Below are positions 1 to 8,604 of a stretch of 64,000 bases of DNA, piece after piece (within the stretch, counting starts at the first letter, position 1; every line of letters begins with the position of its first letter). The translations under genes and the position numbers were made by a program. A model generated the notes under the pieces. It was not told the origin of the DNA. It saw only the letters and a program-made list of their open reading frames with translations, and searched no databases. Source of the stretch: VRUE01 sp963762205 (GTDB lineage Bacteria; Actinomycetota; Thermoleophilia; Solirubrobacterales; 70-9); NCBI GenBank assembly GCA_963762205.1, contig CAVXJZ010000006.1:186001-250000 (forward strand). The letters are read 5' to 3'.

Positions 1-393
1 GACGGCGACCTGACCTGCGAGCACCTCGACGGCCTCTCGCCGAACGCCTACCGCTGCGGCCAGGTGTGGGGGATCTCGATCCGGGTCGCCGGGCTGCTCC
101 TCTACCACCAGGGAAGCGCCAACCTGGTCGACGACGCCGTGCGCGAGACCGACGTCGACGTCTTCCTGGCCGGGATCGCCGGGCGAAGCTTCACCAGCGA
201 CTACTGGCGGCGCATCCTCCCCCTGCTCAACCCGCGCACGGTGGTCCCGACCCACTACGACAACTTCTTCCGCCCGCTCGGCGGTCGCATGGAGTTCATC
301 GGCAACGCCCAGCTCTCGCGGCTGCCCGAGGAGATCGGCGCGGTGAGCACCGACATCGAGCTCGCCGCCCTCCCGCGCGCCGACCTGCGCTGA
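1..393 (+). CDS. MBL-fold metallo-hydrolase, C-terminal fragment
   Basis: The gene enters from the left edge and ends at a TGA at 391-393; about 130 residues of the C-terminus are visible. The text (VFLAGIAGR, then WRRILPLLNPRTVVPTHYDNFF) matches the C-terminal half of metallo-beta-lactamase-fold hydrolases, where a late histidine (PTHYDN) serves as a metal ligand. The N-terminal HxHxDH metal motif would lie outside the window. The substrate cannot be assigned. It converges on the DUF1697 gene 5 bases downstream. Confidence 0.75.
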   Translation, partial: DGDLTCEHLDGLSPNAYRCGQVWGISIRVAGLLLYHQGSANLVDDAVRETDVDVFLAGIAGRSFTSDYWRRILPLLNPRTVVPTHYDNFFRPLGGRMEFIGNAQLSRLPEEIGAVSTDIELAALPRADLR

Positions 394-398
394 CCGGC

Positions 399-944
399 TC
401 AGCCGGCGCAGTGCCTGGCGGCGATCTGCTCGATCGTGCCCATCGTGCGCATCGTCCACGGGCCCAGCTCGGCCTCGAGCGTCCTCAGGTCGAGGTCGGT
501 TTCAGAGATGCCGCCGCTCGGCAGCCAGTAGAGCTCGGCGCCCTCAATCGCGAGCCGGTCCCGGTCGTCGGAGAGAGCCAGCGCCACATGTCGGGCGGTC
601 CGTCCCGGGACATCCGGGAGCATCGCCACCTGGAGCTTGCCGGCCGAGGCCGCGACGGCGGCGGCCTCGAACGGCTCCCGCGCGGCGATCTCCGCCAGCC
701 GCTCGCAGGAGCGCAGGAAGGCCGGCACCTGGTAGCCGAGGGCCGCGGCCAGCCCCGCCTCGATCTTCGCCGCCAGGTCCTCGGCGCCGACCCCGTCCGG
801 CCCGTCGAAGATCACGTTGCCGCTGGCGCGGAAGGTCGCGACCTCGGTCAGCTCGAGCCCCTCGAAGGCGGCGCGCAGCTCCTCGTTCGAGATCCGGCGA
901 CCGCCCAGGTTCATCCCGCGCAGGAAGGCGACGTATCGGGCCAT
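399..944 (-). CDS. DUF1697 family protein
   Basis: A 181-residue protein beginning MARYVAFLRGMNLGGRR, the typical N-terminus of DUF1697 proteins (usually 170-185 residues), with the conserved FRASGNVIFDG segment near residue 40 and a C-terminal TMRTMGTIEQIA segment. It is predicted cytoplasmic, with no signal or membrane segment. The biochemical role of the family is not established. It is divergently oriented to the peroxiredoxin gene, with 57 bases between the starts, so the two may share a promoter region. Confidence 0.85.
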   Translation of the reverse strand: MARYVAFLRGMNLGGRRISNEELRAAFEGLELTEVATFRASGNVIFDGPDGVGAEDLAAKIEAGLAAALGYQVPAFLRSCERLAEIAAREPFEAAAVAASAGKLQVAMLPDVPGRTARHVALALSDDRDRLAIEGAELYWLPSGGISETDLDLRTLEAELGPWTMRTMGTIEQIAARHCAG

Positions 945-1001
945 CGCCGCAGATTAGCCGGGCGGAGCGGGCGGCTTTCCGGATAGCGTGGGAGGCGCGC
1001 G

Positions 1002-1565
1002 ATGAGCACCGACTACAGCCGGCTTCCCGACGACCTGCCGGTCCCCGAGGACGACGGGGCGGCGGCCCATCTCCCGGGGCTCGAGATCCCGGCCGGCCTG
1101 CGGCTGCCCTCGACCGGGGGCGGCGCCGAGGACATCTCCGCCCTCGCCGCCGGCACCCTGGTCGCCTACGTCTACCCGCGGACCGGGGTTCCGGGCGAGC
1201 CCTCGCCGGCCGGCTGGGACGAGATCCCGGGCGCGCGCGGCTGCACACCGCAGAGCTGCGCCTTCCGCGACGCGATGGCCGAGTTCGAGGCGCTGGGCGC
1301 GTCGGTGGTCGGGGTGAGCGCCCAGCCGCCGGCCGAGCAGGCCGACTTCGCGGCGCGCGAGCAGATCCCCTTTCCCCTGCTCAGCGACGCGGGCCTCGGC
1401 CTGGCCGGGGCCCTGGGGCTGCCGACCTTCGAGGTCGAGGGAATGACGCTCTACAGGCGCCTCACCCTCGTCGCCGAGGGCCGGCGCATCGTCAGGGCCT
1501 TCTACCCCGTCTTCCCGCCCGACCGCAACGCGGCCGAGGTGCTCGCCTGGCTGCGGGGCCGTTGA
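1002..1565 (+). CDS. Peroxiredoxin (AhpC/TSA family, PrxQ/BCP-like)
   Basis: A 187-residue thioredoxin-fold peroxidase that should reduce hydroperoxides. The fold begins around residue 50 (TLVAYVYPRTG). Cys81 and Cys86 lie in GCTPQSC; the four-residue gap between cysteines is the peroxidatic/resolving arrangement of PrxQ/BCP enzymes. A loop of about 12 residues (GEPSPAGWDEIPG) is inserted before the active site compared with standard PrxQ. A flexible 35-residue leader precedes the domain. No signal peptide is seen, so it is probably cytoplasmic. The stop codon directly abuts the 3' end of the tmRNA gene on the other strand. Confidence 0.85.
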   Translation: MSTDYSRLPDDLPVPEDDGAAAHLPGLEIPAGLRLPSTGGGAEDISALAAGTLVAYVYPRTGVPGEPSPAGWDEIPGARGCTPQSCAFRDAMAEFEALGASVVGVSAQPPAEQADFAAREQIPFPLLSDAGLGLAGALGLPTFEVEGMTLYRRLTLVAEGRRIVRAFYPVFPPDRNAAEVLAWLRGR

Positions 1566-1924
1566 TGGAGGCGCCGAGAATCGAACTCGGGTCCGCGGCC
1601 GCGGTGCGAGGGTCTCTACAGGCTTAGCCGGCGCTTGAGTCTCGTCTCCCGGGGTCCGCGCCGGCGGGCACTGCGGGAGAACCAGCCCTCTTAGATTTCC
1701 CCTGGTGGACGGGGCGATCCGCCCGGGTGAGCCCGCAATTGAAGCCGGAACCCCCCTCCGCGGGCGGGAGAGGGCCGACTCTCACTCACTTAGCTATTGA
1801 CTAAGCAGCGAGGGCGAACTCATGGTCCGCACGTATTGGTTGGTGCCGGTGTTTAACGAGGCCTCCGGCAACCTCGACCTGCAACCGTTCGCACGGACCG
1901 ACCACGTCGAAGCCTGTCGCCCCC
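1566..1924 (-). ncRNA. ssrA: Transfer-messenger RNA (tmRNA, 10Sa RNA)
   Basis: On the minus strand the RNA starts GGGGGCGA at 1924 and ends ...CGCCUCCA at 1566. These ends pair as a 7-bp acceptor stem with a G-U at the third pair, as in the E. coli molecule. A T-arm-like GUUCGAUUC lies just before the 3' end; CCA is not encoded. The tag reading frame ends at the TAG at 1801-1803 and reads A-D-H-E-F-A-L-A-A from a GCG resume codon, giving a tag A(ADHEFALAA) with the classic C-terminal LAA degron. The RNA rescues stalled ribosomes with SmpB, encoded about 3.5 kb away. Confidence 0.93.
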
Positions 1925-1949
1925 GTGCTATGTCTGCCTCGATTGTACG

Positions 1950-3338
1950 GTGTACCGGGTGGGCGAGCGAAATTTCGACGCGATCGTGCTCGGCGCCGGG
2001 GCGCCGGGCGAGGTCTGCGCCGGGCGCCTCGCCGATGGCGGGATGAGCGTCGCGATCGTCGAGCCGCACCTGGTCGGCGGCGAGTGCTCCTACTACGCGT
2101 GCATGCCGTCGAAGGCGTTGCTACGGCCCGGCGAGCTGCTCGCGGAGGCACGCCGGGTCCCGGGCGTCTCGCAGGCGGTGACCGGCGACCTCGACCCGGC
2201 GGCCGTGCTCTCGCGCCGCGATGAGGTCATCCACGACCTCGACGACTCGGTTCAGCTGCCCTGGTTGGAGGAACGCGGGATCGAGCTCTTCCGGGGCGAG
2301 GGGCGCCTTGCCGGCGAGCGCCGCGTCGCGGTCGGGGACGACAAAACGCTGGTCGCGGCGAAGGCCGTCGTCGTCGCCACCGGCAGCGGGCCGGCGATGC
2401 CGCCGATCGACGGCCTCGACTCGGTCAAGGCCTGGAACAACCGCGACGCGACGACCTCCAAGCGAGTCCCCCCGAGCATGATCGTGCTCGGGGGCGGCCC
2501 GGTCGGGTCCGAGCTGGCCCAGGCCTGGTCGACCCTGGGCACCGCCGTGACGCTGATCGAGGGCGCCGGCCGCCTCCTGCACCGCGAGGAGCCGTTCGCC
2601 GGCGAGCAGGTCGGGGAGGCGCTGCGCGAGGCGCACGGAGTCGACGTCCGCACCGGAACACTCGCGCAACGAGTCGGGCACGAGGGCGGCGGCGTCGAGG
2701 TCGAGCTCGACGACGGCGAGACGGTCGCCGCCGCGGAGCTGCTGGTCGCGGTCGGGCGCAGGCCGCGCACGAGAGAGATCGGCCTGGACTCGGTCGGGGT
2801 CGAGACCGGCGAGGGAGGCTTCCTCGAGACCGACCAGCGGCTGCGCGTCGGCGGCAGCGAGTGGCTCTACGCCGTCGGCGACGTCAACGGCCGGGCGCTG
2901 CTCACCCACATGGGCAAGTACCAGGCCTGGGTCGCGGCCGAGAACGCGCTTGGACACCCGGTCGAGGCCGTCGCCGAGGGGATCGGCAGCCCGCGCGTCA
3001 TCTTCACGGACCCCCAGGTGGCCGCCGTCGGCCTCACCATCGAGCAGGCCCGCGAGAGGGGGATCGACGCAAGGGCGGTCGACGTCGGCACCGAAGGCAC
3101 CGCCGGCGCCAGCTTCTACGGCAAGGGGACCGGCGGCACGACGAGGATCGTCGTCGACCGCGGCAGCGAGACGATCGTCGGGGCCACGTTCACCGGCTTC
3201 GAGACGGCCGACTTCCTGCAGGGAGCCACCGTGGCCATCGTCGGCGAGGTGCCGATCCCGCGCCTACGCCACGCGGTGGCCGCCTATCCGACCCGCAGCG
3301 AGGTCTGGCTCAAGCTGCTCGAGGCCTACGAAGCCTAG
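1950..3338 (+). CDS. FAD/NAD(P)-dependent pyridine nucleotide-disulfide oxidoreductase
   Basis: A 462-residue flavoprotein of the dihydrolipoamide dehydrogenase/mercuric reductase fold. FAD-binding GAGAPG is at residues 15-20. The redox-active disulfide is Cys46/Cys51 in CSYYACMPSK, not the usual CVNVGCxPSK. An NAD(P) Rossmann motif (GGGPVGSE) occurs near residue 180 and the second FAD contact (YAVGDVNG) near residue 310. At the C-terminal interface the catalytic HPT of lipoamide dehydrogenases is YPTRSE (Tyr446), as in transhydrogenase-like members. It stands alone rather than beside E1/E2 genes, so pyruvate dehydrogenase E3 function is unlikely; the substrate is unknown. The start is GTG at 1950, with another GTG nine bases downstream. 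Its TAG overlaps the opposing gene's stop in a CTAG. Confidence 0.85.
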   Translation: MYRVGERNFDAIVLGAGAPGEVCAGRLADGGMSVAIVEPHLVGGECSYYACMPSKALLRPGELLAEARRVPGVSQAVTGDLDPAAVLSRRDEVIHDLDDSVQLPWLEERGIELFRGEGRLAGERRVAVGDDKTLVAAKAVVVATGSGPAMPPIDGLDSVKAWNNRDATTSKRVPPSMIVLGGGPVGSELAQAWSTLGTAVTLIEGAGRLLHREEPFAGEQVGEALREAHGVDVRTGTLAQRVGHEGGGVEVELDDGETVAAAELLVAVGRRPRTREIGLDSVGVETGEGGFLETDQRLRVGGSEWLYAVGDVNGRALLTHMGKYQAWVAAENALGHPVEAVAEGIGSPRVIFTDPQVAAVGLTIEQARERGIDARAVDVGTEGTAGASFYGKGTGGTTRIVVDRGSETIVGATFTGFETADFLQGATVAIVGEVPIPRLRHAVAAYPTRSEVWLKLLEAYEA

Positions 3339-5321
3339 ACCGTGGACCTGCGCTTGAGGTCGTCGAGGACCTCCTGCGGGAGCCCCGGCACCTGATCGAG
3401 ATCGTCGACTGAGCCGAACCGTCCGAGCCGCTCTCGCTGAGCGAGGATGCGGGTCGCCTGGGTGACCGACAGATTTTCCTCGCGCAGCTGCTCGAAGGTG
3501 ACCGTGTTGAGGTTGATCGGCCCGCCCCCGGCGGCGGGGGCCTGGCCGGGCGGCGGCGGCGGTGGCGCCACCGGGCCCGGCGACTGCGGCCCCTGGGCGG
3601 GTGGCGGCGACGGCTGGTCCTGGGGCGGGGGCGGCGCGGCCGGGGGAGGCGGAGGAGGAGGCGGTGTCGCCTCGGCGGGAGGCGGAGGCGGAGCGGCCTC
3701 AACGGGGGGTGGCGGCGGACGGCGGACGGGCGGTGCGAGCGGAGCCGGGGGGTGGCGGCGGTGGCGGTGGCGCGGCCTCCATCGGGGGAGGTGGTGGCGG
3801 CGGAGTCGCGGCCTGCGGCGGTGCCGTATCGGCGGGAGGGGGAGCAGGGGCCGTATCGGCGGGAGGAGGCGGTGTCGCCGCCGGGGGCGGCGTGGGCGGC
3901 GTCTCGACCGCGCGCACGACGGCCTGCTCGGCTTCCACCGCGCGACGCTCGGCCTCGCGGGCGCGCTCCTCCGCCTCGGCGACGGAGTCGCGGATCTGGC
4001 GCAAACGGTCCTCGCGCCCGGACTCCTCGGACTTGAGCCGGGCCAGGCGTGCCGCCTCTTCGGCGCGCTTCTCCGCCTGCTTGGTGCGCTCCTCGATCTC
4101 CTTCAGCCGCCTCTGGGCGTCCTCGATCGAGCTCTCCTGCGCTTCGCGTTCGCGCTGGATCAGCTGCTCGGCGGTCTGCAGGTCGGCGGGCGGGGTCTGC
4201 GCCGGGGGCGGCACGGCCCCTGGCAGCGGCGGCCGGGGCGGCGCGACCGGGGCGATCGGCTGGGTCTCATGCCCGGATCCGGCCTGGGCCATTCGCGCCT
4301 CGGCCTCGCGCTGAGCCTGCTCGGCCTCCGCCATCCGTCGATCGGCCTCGCTCCTGATCCGCTCCTCCTCGCGCTGGATTTCCTCGACCTTCGACCGCAC
4401 GCGCTGTTCGGCCTCGGCGGGGTCATAGCCACCGGGCGGCGGCGGCGCGCCCGGGGGCGGGGTCGGCATCGGCGGCGGAACCGCCGGCGCCGGCATCGGC
4501 GGAGGTGTCGGCTGGGCCAGCGGCTGGGTCGGCTGGGCCAGCGGCTGGGTCGGCTGGGCCAGCGGCTGGGTCGGCTGGGTCGGCTGGGCCAGCGGCTGGG
4601 TCGGCTGGGTCGGCTGGGCGACCGGCTGCGCGGGCTGGGCGACCTGGCCGCCGCGCTCGAGCAGATCCCGCTCGTGCGCGGCGCGGGCGGCGGCGAGCTG
4701 GCGCTCCGCCTTCGCCGACTCCTTGCGCGCCTTCCTCGCCGAGCGGCCGCCGGCAGGCGCACCGGGCCCGTGGCGGCGTTCGGCCCGCTTACGCGCCCGC
4801 TCCTCCTTGCGGGCCCTGGCCTCCTCGCGGCGGCGCTTGCGGTGCTCGGCGCGGGCGGCGCGCTGCTGGTCGCGGGCGAGCTTGCGCTGTCCCTTGGCGC
4901 CGGCCGGTTGGGCGGGGACCGCGGGCGGCGCCCCGGCGGCCTGCGGGGCGGCGGGCGACGCGGGCGGCTGGGCCGGGGCCTGGGTCACGGGCGGCTGCCG
5001 GGCCTGGGTCACGGGCGGCTGGGCCGGGGCCTGGGTCGCGGGCGGCGGCACAGCCGGCATCTGGGCCGTCTGTGGCGGCTCCGCCTTCTTCGCCCGGCGC
5101 CGGCCCCTTCGCTTCTCCTTCGGCGGCTTCGGCGCCTTCTGCTTGGCGGGCTTCGGCGGCTTCGCGGCGCCCTTGGCGCCCTTCTCCTTGCTGCGACGCT
5201 GGCTGATGCTCACGACGAGCAGAAGGACCAAGAGCGCCACGATCAGCGCGGCGGCGATGTACTTGATGTTGTCGCTGACGAAGTTACCGGCGGGGAGGAG
5301 AACCGCGAGGCAGTTGGTCAT
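3335..5321 (-). CDS. Proline-rich, coiled-coil membrane protein with C-terminal helix-hairpin-helix domain; frame interrupted
   Basis: The first frame (5321 to 3699, 540 residues) has one N-terminal membrane helix (about residues 20-43), a Lys/Ala/Pro-rich stretch, QPTQPLA repeats, then long Glu/Arg/Ala-rich coiled coil and poly-proline blocks. It ends shortly after a run of six C (plus-strand G at 3747-3752). A one-base shift at that run continues the proline-rich tail into a frame that closes at 3335 with a ComEA-like HhH domain (INLNTVTFEQLR ... LDQVPGLPQEVLDDL). Codon patterns and the EATPPPP/EAAPPPP repeats run through the junction, so this looks like one gene of about 670 codons. The break could be an assembly error, a phase-variable homopolymer or a real mutation. 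Function unknown. Confidence 0.6.
4510..4611 (-). repeat. 21-bp tandem repeat encoding QPTQPLA
   Basis: The 21-bp plus-strand unit that starts GGCTGGGCC occurs at 4510, 4531, 4552 and 4582, and 9-bp partial units (GGCTGGGTC) at 4573 and 4603 complete the run. The copies are identical at DNA level, which points to recent expansion by slippage or recombination. They encode a Pro/Gln-rich spacer between the N-terminal membrane segment and the coiled coil of the host gene. Confidence 0.9.
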
Positions 5322-5331
5322 AGCCTCGACG

Positions 5332-5817
5332 CTACCTCATCCGTCCCTTGAATTCGCGCTCGACCTCCCGGCGGGTGTCGCGCTCGGCGATTTCCCGCCG
5401 CCGATCGCGTCCCTCCTTGCCCTTGGCGAGCGCCAGCTCGACCTTGGCGCGCGACCCCTTGAAGTAGATCCGGGTCGGGATCAGGGTCAGGCCGCGCTGC
5501 GCCGTCCTGCCCACCAGGCGCTCGATCTCGGCCCGGTGGAGGAGCAGCCTGCGCGGCCGCTCGGGCTCGTGGTTCTCCCGGCTCGCCGGCTCGTAGGGCG
5601 GGATGTGGAGGTTGCGCAACCAGACCTCGCCCCGCTCGATCGCCGCGTAGGCGTCGGTCATCTGCGCCTTGCCGTTGCGCAACGACTTGACCTCCGAGCC
5701 ACGCAGCTCGATCCCGGCCTCCATCTTCTCGACCAGCTCGAACTTGTGGCCGGCGCGCCGGTTGGTCGCCACGTCGCCGGAGGCGGGCTCGCGCTGCTTC
5801 TTCCCCTTCTTTGCCAC
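5332..5817 (-). CDS. smpB: SsrA-binding protein SmpB
   Basis: A 161-residue protein of standard SmpB length. It carries NRRAGHKFELVEKMEAGIEL at residues 19-38, the conserved GSEVKSLR and AYAAIERGEVWLRNLHI segments, and a basic C-terminal tail (KGKEGRDRRREIAERDTRREV), which inserts in the empty mRNA channel of stalled ribosomes. It binds the tRNA-like domain of tmRNA, encoded at 1566-1924. The start codon immediately follows the rnr stop codon, so rnr and smpB are co-transcribed. Confidence 0.96.
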   Translation of the reverse strand: MAKKGKKQREPASGDVATNRRAGHKFELVEKMEAGIELRGSEVKSLRNGKAQMTDAYAAIERGEVWLRNLHIPPYEPASRENHEPERPRRLLLHRAEIERLVGRTAQRGLTLIPTRIYFKGSRAKVELALAKGKEGRDRRREIAERDTRREVEREFKGRMR

Positions 5818-7407
5818 TCAGCGCTCCGCGACCGGGGTCGCCGGCTCCAGGTCGACGCGGCCGCGCGGCGCCTCGACGCCGGTGACCCGGACCGAGACGG
5901 GATCCCCCATCCGCACCCGGCGGCCGGAGCTGCGCCCGACCAGCGCCGTCTCCGTCTCGTTGAGCTCGAGGAAGTCCTCCGCGCGCAGACGCCGTGCGGG
6001 CAGGAAGCCCTCGTAGACGTCGCCCAGCTCGCCGCCGAAGGCGACGAACGCCCCCGAGCGGATCACGCCCGAGACCTCGCCCTCAAGGCTCTTCTCGCGA
6101 TCTCCCGCCGCCAGCTCCCGCTCGAGCAGGAAGGCGGCGCAGATGTCGTCCGCGTCGCGCTCGATCCGCATCGACTCGCGCTCGCGCTCGCTGCAGTGCC
6201 GGGCCGCCTCGCGAGCCTCCCCCGGCCCGGGAGGAGCCTCGCCCTCCCCCAGCGCCGCCAGTAGCGCCCGGTGCACGACGAGGTCGGGATAACGCCGGAT
6301 CGGCGAGGTGAAGTGACAGTAGGCGGGGCTGCCGAGGCCGGCGTGACCGCTGTTCCTCTCGCTGTACCGGGCGGGCTTCAGAGATCGGAGCACGAGCGAT
6401 GTATACGCCTCACGGCCGTGCCCGCGCCGGGCGGCCTCGCGCCGGACCATGCGGCTGGCCTCTGCTGCCAGCTCGCCCGCCTCCTGGGCGGACATCGCAG
6501 CGGGCAGGGGCGGGGTCGGGATCCCGAGGTCGTGCAGCTGCGCCAGCAGGCGCTCGACCCGCGGCGGGTCGGGCTGCGCGTGGACCCGGTAGATGGCCGG
6601 CAGCCGCCGGCGCTCGAGCAGCTGCGCGACCTGTTCGTTGGCGAGGATCATCAGCTGCTCGATCAGGCGGTGCGACTCGGTCTGGGCGACCGCCCGGGCG
6701 CCGATCGCACGGCCGGCCGGGTCGAGCCGGAACTCGGGCTCCCTGGACTCGATGTCGAGGCTCGTCGGCCCGCGCCGCGCGGCGAGCGCCGCCGCGACCC
6801 GGCGCGCCACGTCGAGCGGCTCGGCGACCCGCTCCGGAGCCCGCTCCCGCCCGCCGAAGATCGCGTCGAGCCGGTCGTAGTCGAGACGGGCGTCGGAGCG
6901 GACCCGGCTGCGATAGAAGGCGGCGGCCAGCACCTCGCCGTCGCCGCCGAGCTCGACCTCCGCGGTGACGGCGAGCCGCTCGACCCCCGGCGCCAGGCTG
7001 CACGCTTCCGAGCTCAGCACGTGCGGGAGCATCGGCTCGACCGTGCCCGGCGCGTAGGTGCTGTTGCCGCGGCGACGCGCCTCCAGGTCGAGGGCCGAGC
7101 CGGCCGGGACGTGGGCGGCGACGTCGGCGATGTGGATCCAGACCCTGGCCGACTCGCCCTCGCGCTGGGCCGAGACCGCGTCGTCGAAGTCGCGGGCGCC
7201 GGCCGGATCGACGGTGAAGGTGTCCAGCGCGACCAGGTCACGGCGCGGCAGCGGGCTGCTCTCCGCCTCCCGCGCGGCCCGGCGTGCCTCGTTCTCGAGC
7301 GGCGGGCGGAACCCCCTCCGCCCCAGCTCCTCGCGCAGCAGCGCCTCGACCGCGTCACCGGCGGTCTTCGGCGCGGCGCCGCGGCGCCGGGGGCCGCGCC
7401 TGCTCAC
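5818..7407 (-). CDS. rnr: RNase R / RNB-family 3'-5' exoribonuclease
   Basis: A 529-residue RNB-domain exonuclease. The metal-binding acidic cluster is Asp67, Asp73, Asp75 and Asp76 in TVDPAGARDFDDAV. The conserved HIADVAAHV and SPIRRYPDLVVHR segments follow, and a C-terminal S1-type beta-barrel starts near residue 455 (GEVSGVIRSGAFVAFGG). It lacks the two N-terminal cold-shock domains of E. coli RNase R, so it is a short form. It degrades structured RNA, including non-stop mRNAs released by trans-translation, which fits its coupling with smpB. The GTG start overlaps the preceding ctp stop as GTGA. Confidence 0.92.
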   Translation of the reverse strand: MSRRGPRRRGAAPKTAGDAVEALLREELGRRGFRPPLENEARRAAREAESSPLPRRDLVALDTFTVDPAGARDFDDAVSAQREGESARVWIHIADVAAHVPAGSALDLEARRRGNSTYAPGTVEPMLPHVLSSEACSLAPGVERLAVTAEVELGGDGEVLAAAFYRSRVRSDARLDYDRLDAIFGGRERAPERVAEPLDVARRVAAALAARRGPTSLDIESREPEFRLDPAGRAIGARAVAQTESHRLIEQLMILANEQVAQLLERRRLPAIYRVHAQPDPPRVERLLAQLHDLGIPTPPLPAAMSAQEAGELAAEASRMVRREAARRGHGREAYTSLVLRSLKPARYSERNSGHAGLGSPAYCHFTSPIRRYPDLVVHRALLAALGEGEAPPGPGEAREAARHCSERERESMRIERDADDICAAFLLERELAAGDREKSLEGEVSGVIRSGAFVAFGGELGDVYEGFLPARRLRAEDFLELNETETALVGRSSGRRVRMGDPVSVRVTGVEAPRGRVDLEPATPVAER

Positions 7408-8597
7408 CCGTCCGCTTTTTCCCGCGCCGCCAGGACCCCGAGGGCGCGATCGAGCGCCTCGTCGCGGGCGCTGCCGGGCAGGTCGCGCGCCTTCACGTCG
7501 GGGTCGATCCCGTGGCCGGCCAGGTTCGCCCCCTCGGGCGTGAAGTACTCGCCGATCGTCAACTTCAGCGCGCCGCCGTTGGAGAGGTCCACCTCCTGCT
7601 GGAAGACGCCCTTGCCGAAGGAGCGGACGCCGACGACGGTGGCGCCGGCGTCGTCGGCCAGCGCCGCGGTGAGGATCTCGGCGGCCGAGGCGGTGTTGCG
7701 GTCGATCAGGACGACGAGCGGGCGCTCGGGAAGGTTGTCGCCGACGGCCCGGTACTCGGCGTGGCCCTGGGTCCGCGAGTCGGTGGTGACGACGAGGTCC
7801 CCCTTCGGCAGGAAGACGCTGGCCGAGAGCACCGCCTCGTCGAGCACCCCGCCGCCGTTCGCGCGGAGGTCGAGGACGATTCCGTCGGCGCCTTCGCGTT
7901 CCACCTTTTCGACCGCCTTGCGCAGGTAGGCGTGGGCGCCGTAGGTGAAGGTCGAGAGGCGCACGTAGCCGAGCCTGCGCCCGTCCACCTCCTCGACCCT
8001 GCCGGCCGCGACGGGCAGCGAGATCTCCTCGCGGGTTATCTCCAGGCGGCGGGTCCTGCCGCTCTTGGGATCGAGCACCCCGATCGACACGTCGGTGCCT
8101 TCCGGCCCCTTGATCCTCGTCGTCGCGACCTCGCTGTCGACCCCGGCGATCGAGGCGCCCTCGACCGAGACCACGACCTCGCCGACCTCGATGCCGGCCT
8201 GGTCCGCCGGCGAGCGCTTGAAGACGTGGGCCACCTTCAGCCCCTTCTCGACCGGGACCACGGAGAGGCCGATCCCCGAGAACTTGCCGGAGATCTCTTC
8301 GTTGAACCGCCTCAGGCTCTGCGGCGAGAAGTAGTCGGAGAAGCGGTCGTGATGGCGCCTGCGGAGGCCGCGGACCATGCCCTGCAGGGAGGAGTTGGTC
8401 AGCTCGTCCGGGGAGACCTCGCGGAAGTAGTTTTCTTCGATCGCCTCGGTCGCTTCGACGTTGAGGCCGGCATTGCCGCCGACGAAGGCGTCGCTGACGA
8501 GGCCGGGCAGCTTCGCCGGGTGGCCGCCGAGCCAGAGGCCGGCGCAGAGCGCCGCGAGCAGGGCGGCCACGGAGGCCGCGATCCGGCCCGCTCTCAT
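7404..8597 (-). CDS. C-terminal processing peptidase, S41 family
   Basis: A 397-residue exported protease. A signal or anchor helix spans residues 7-24, a PDZ domain about 104-175 (GIGLSVVP ... RSPADQAGIEVGEVV), and the S41 core follows. The catalytic Ser304 (DRNTASAAE) and Lys329 (RSFGKGVFQ) form the Ser-Lys dyad, and GIVLDLRANGGG is the usual substrate-cradle motif. Such enzymes trim unstructured C-termini of envelope proteins outside the membrane. It lies 7 bases after ftsX and overlaps rnr by 4 bases, so it is in the ftsEX operon. Confidence 0.94.
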   Translation of the reverse strand: MRAGRIAASVAALLAALCAGLWLGGHPAKLPGLVSDAFVGGNAGLNVEATEAIEENYFREVSPDELTNSSLQGMVRGLRRRHHDRFSDYFSPQSLRRFNEEISGKFSGIGLSVVPVEKGLKVAHVFKRSPADQAGIEVGEVVVSVEGASIAGVDSEVATTRIKGPEGTDVSIGVLDPKSGRTRRLEITREEISLPVAAGRVEEVDGRRLGYVRLSTFTYGAHAYLRKAVEKVEREGADGIVLDLRANGGGVLDEAVLSASVFLPKGDLVVTTDSRTQGHAEYRAVGDNLPERPLVVLIDRNTASAAEILTAALADDAGATVVGVRSFGKGVFQQEVDLSNGGALKLTIGEYFTPEGANLAGHGIDPDVKARDLPGSARDEALDRALGVLAAREKADG

Positions 8598-8604
8598 CGG
8601 CGGC

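Noticed and set aside
1566..1640. A tRNA gene suggested by the T-arm sequence
   Set aside because: The T-arm and acceptor belong to tmRNA: the 5' half lies about 350 bases away and the tag ORF is present.
3447..5351. A 634-codon plus-strand ORF
   Set aside because: It is the Gly/Arg-rich antisense shadow of the proline-rich membrane protein gene; no domain or start signal.
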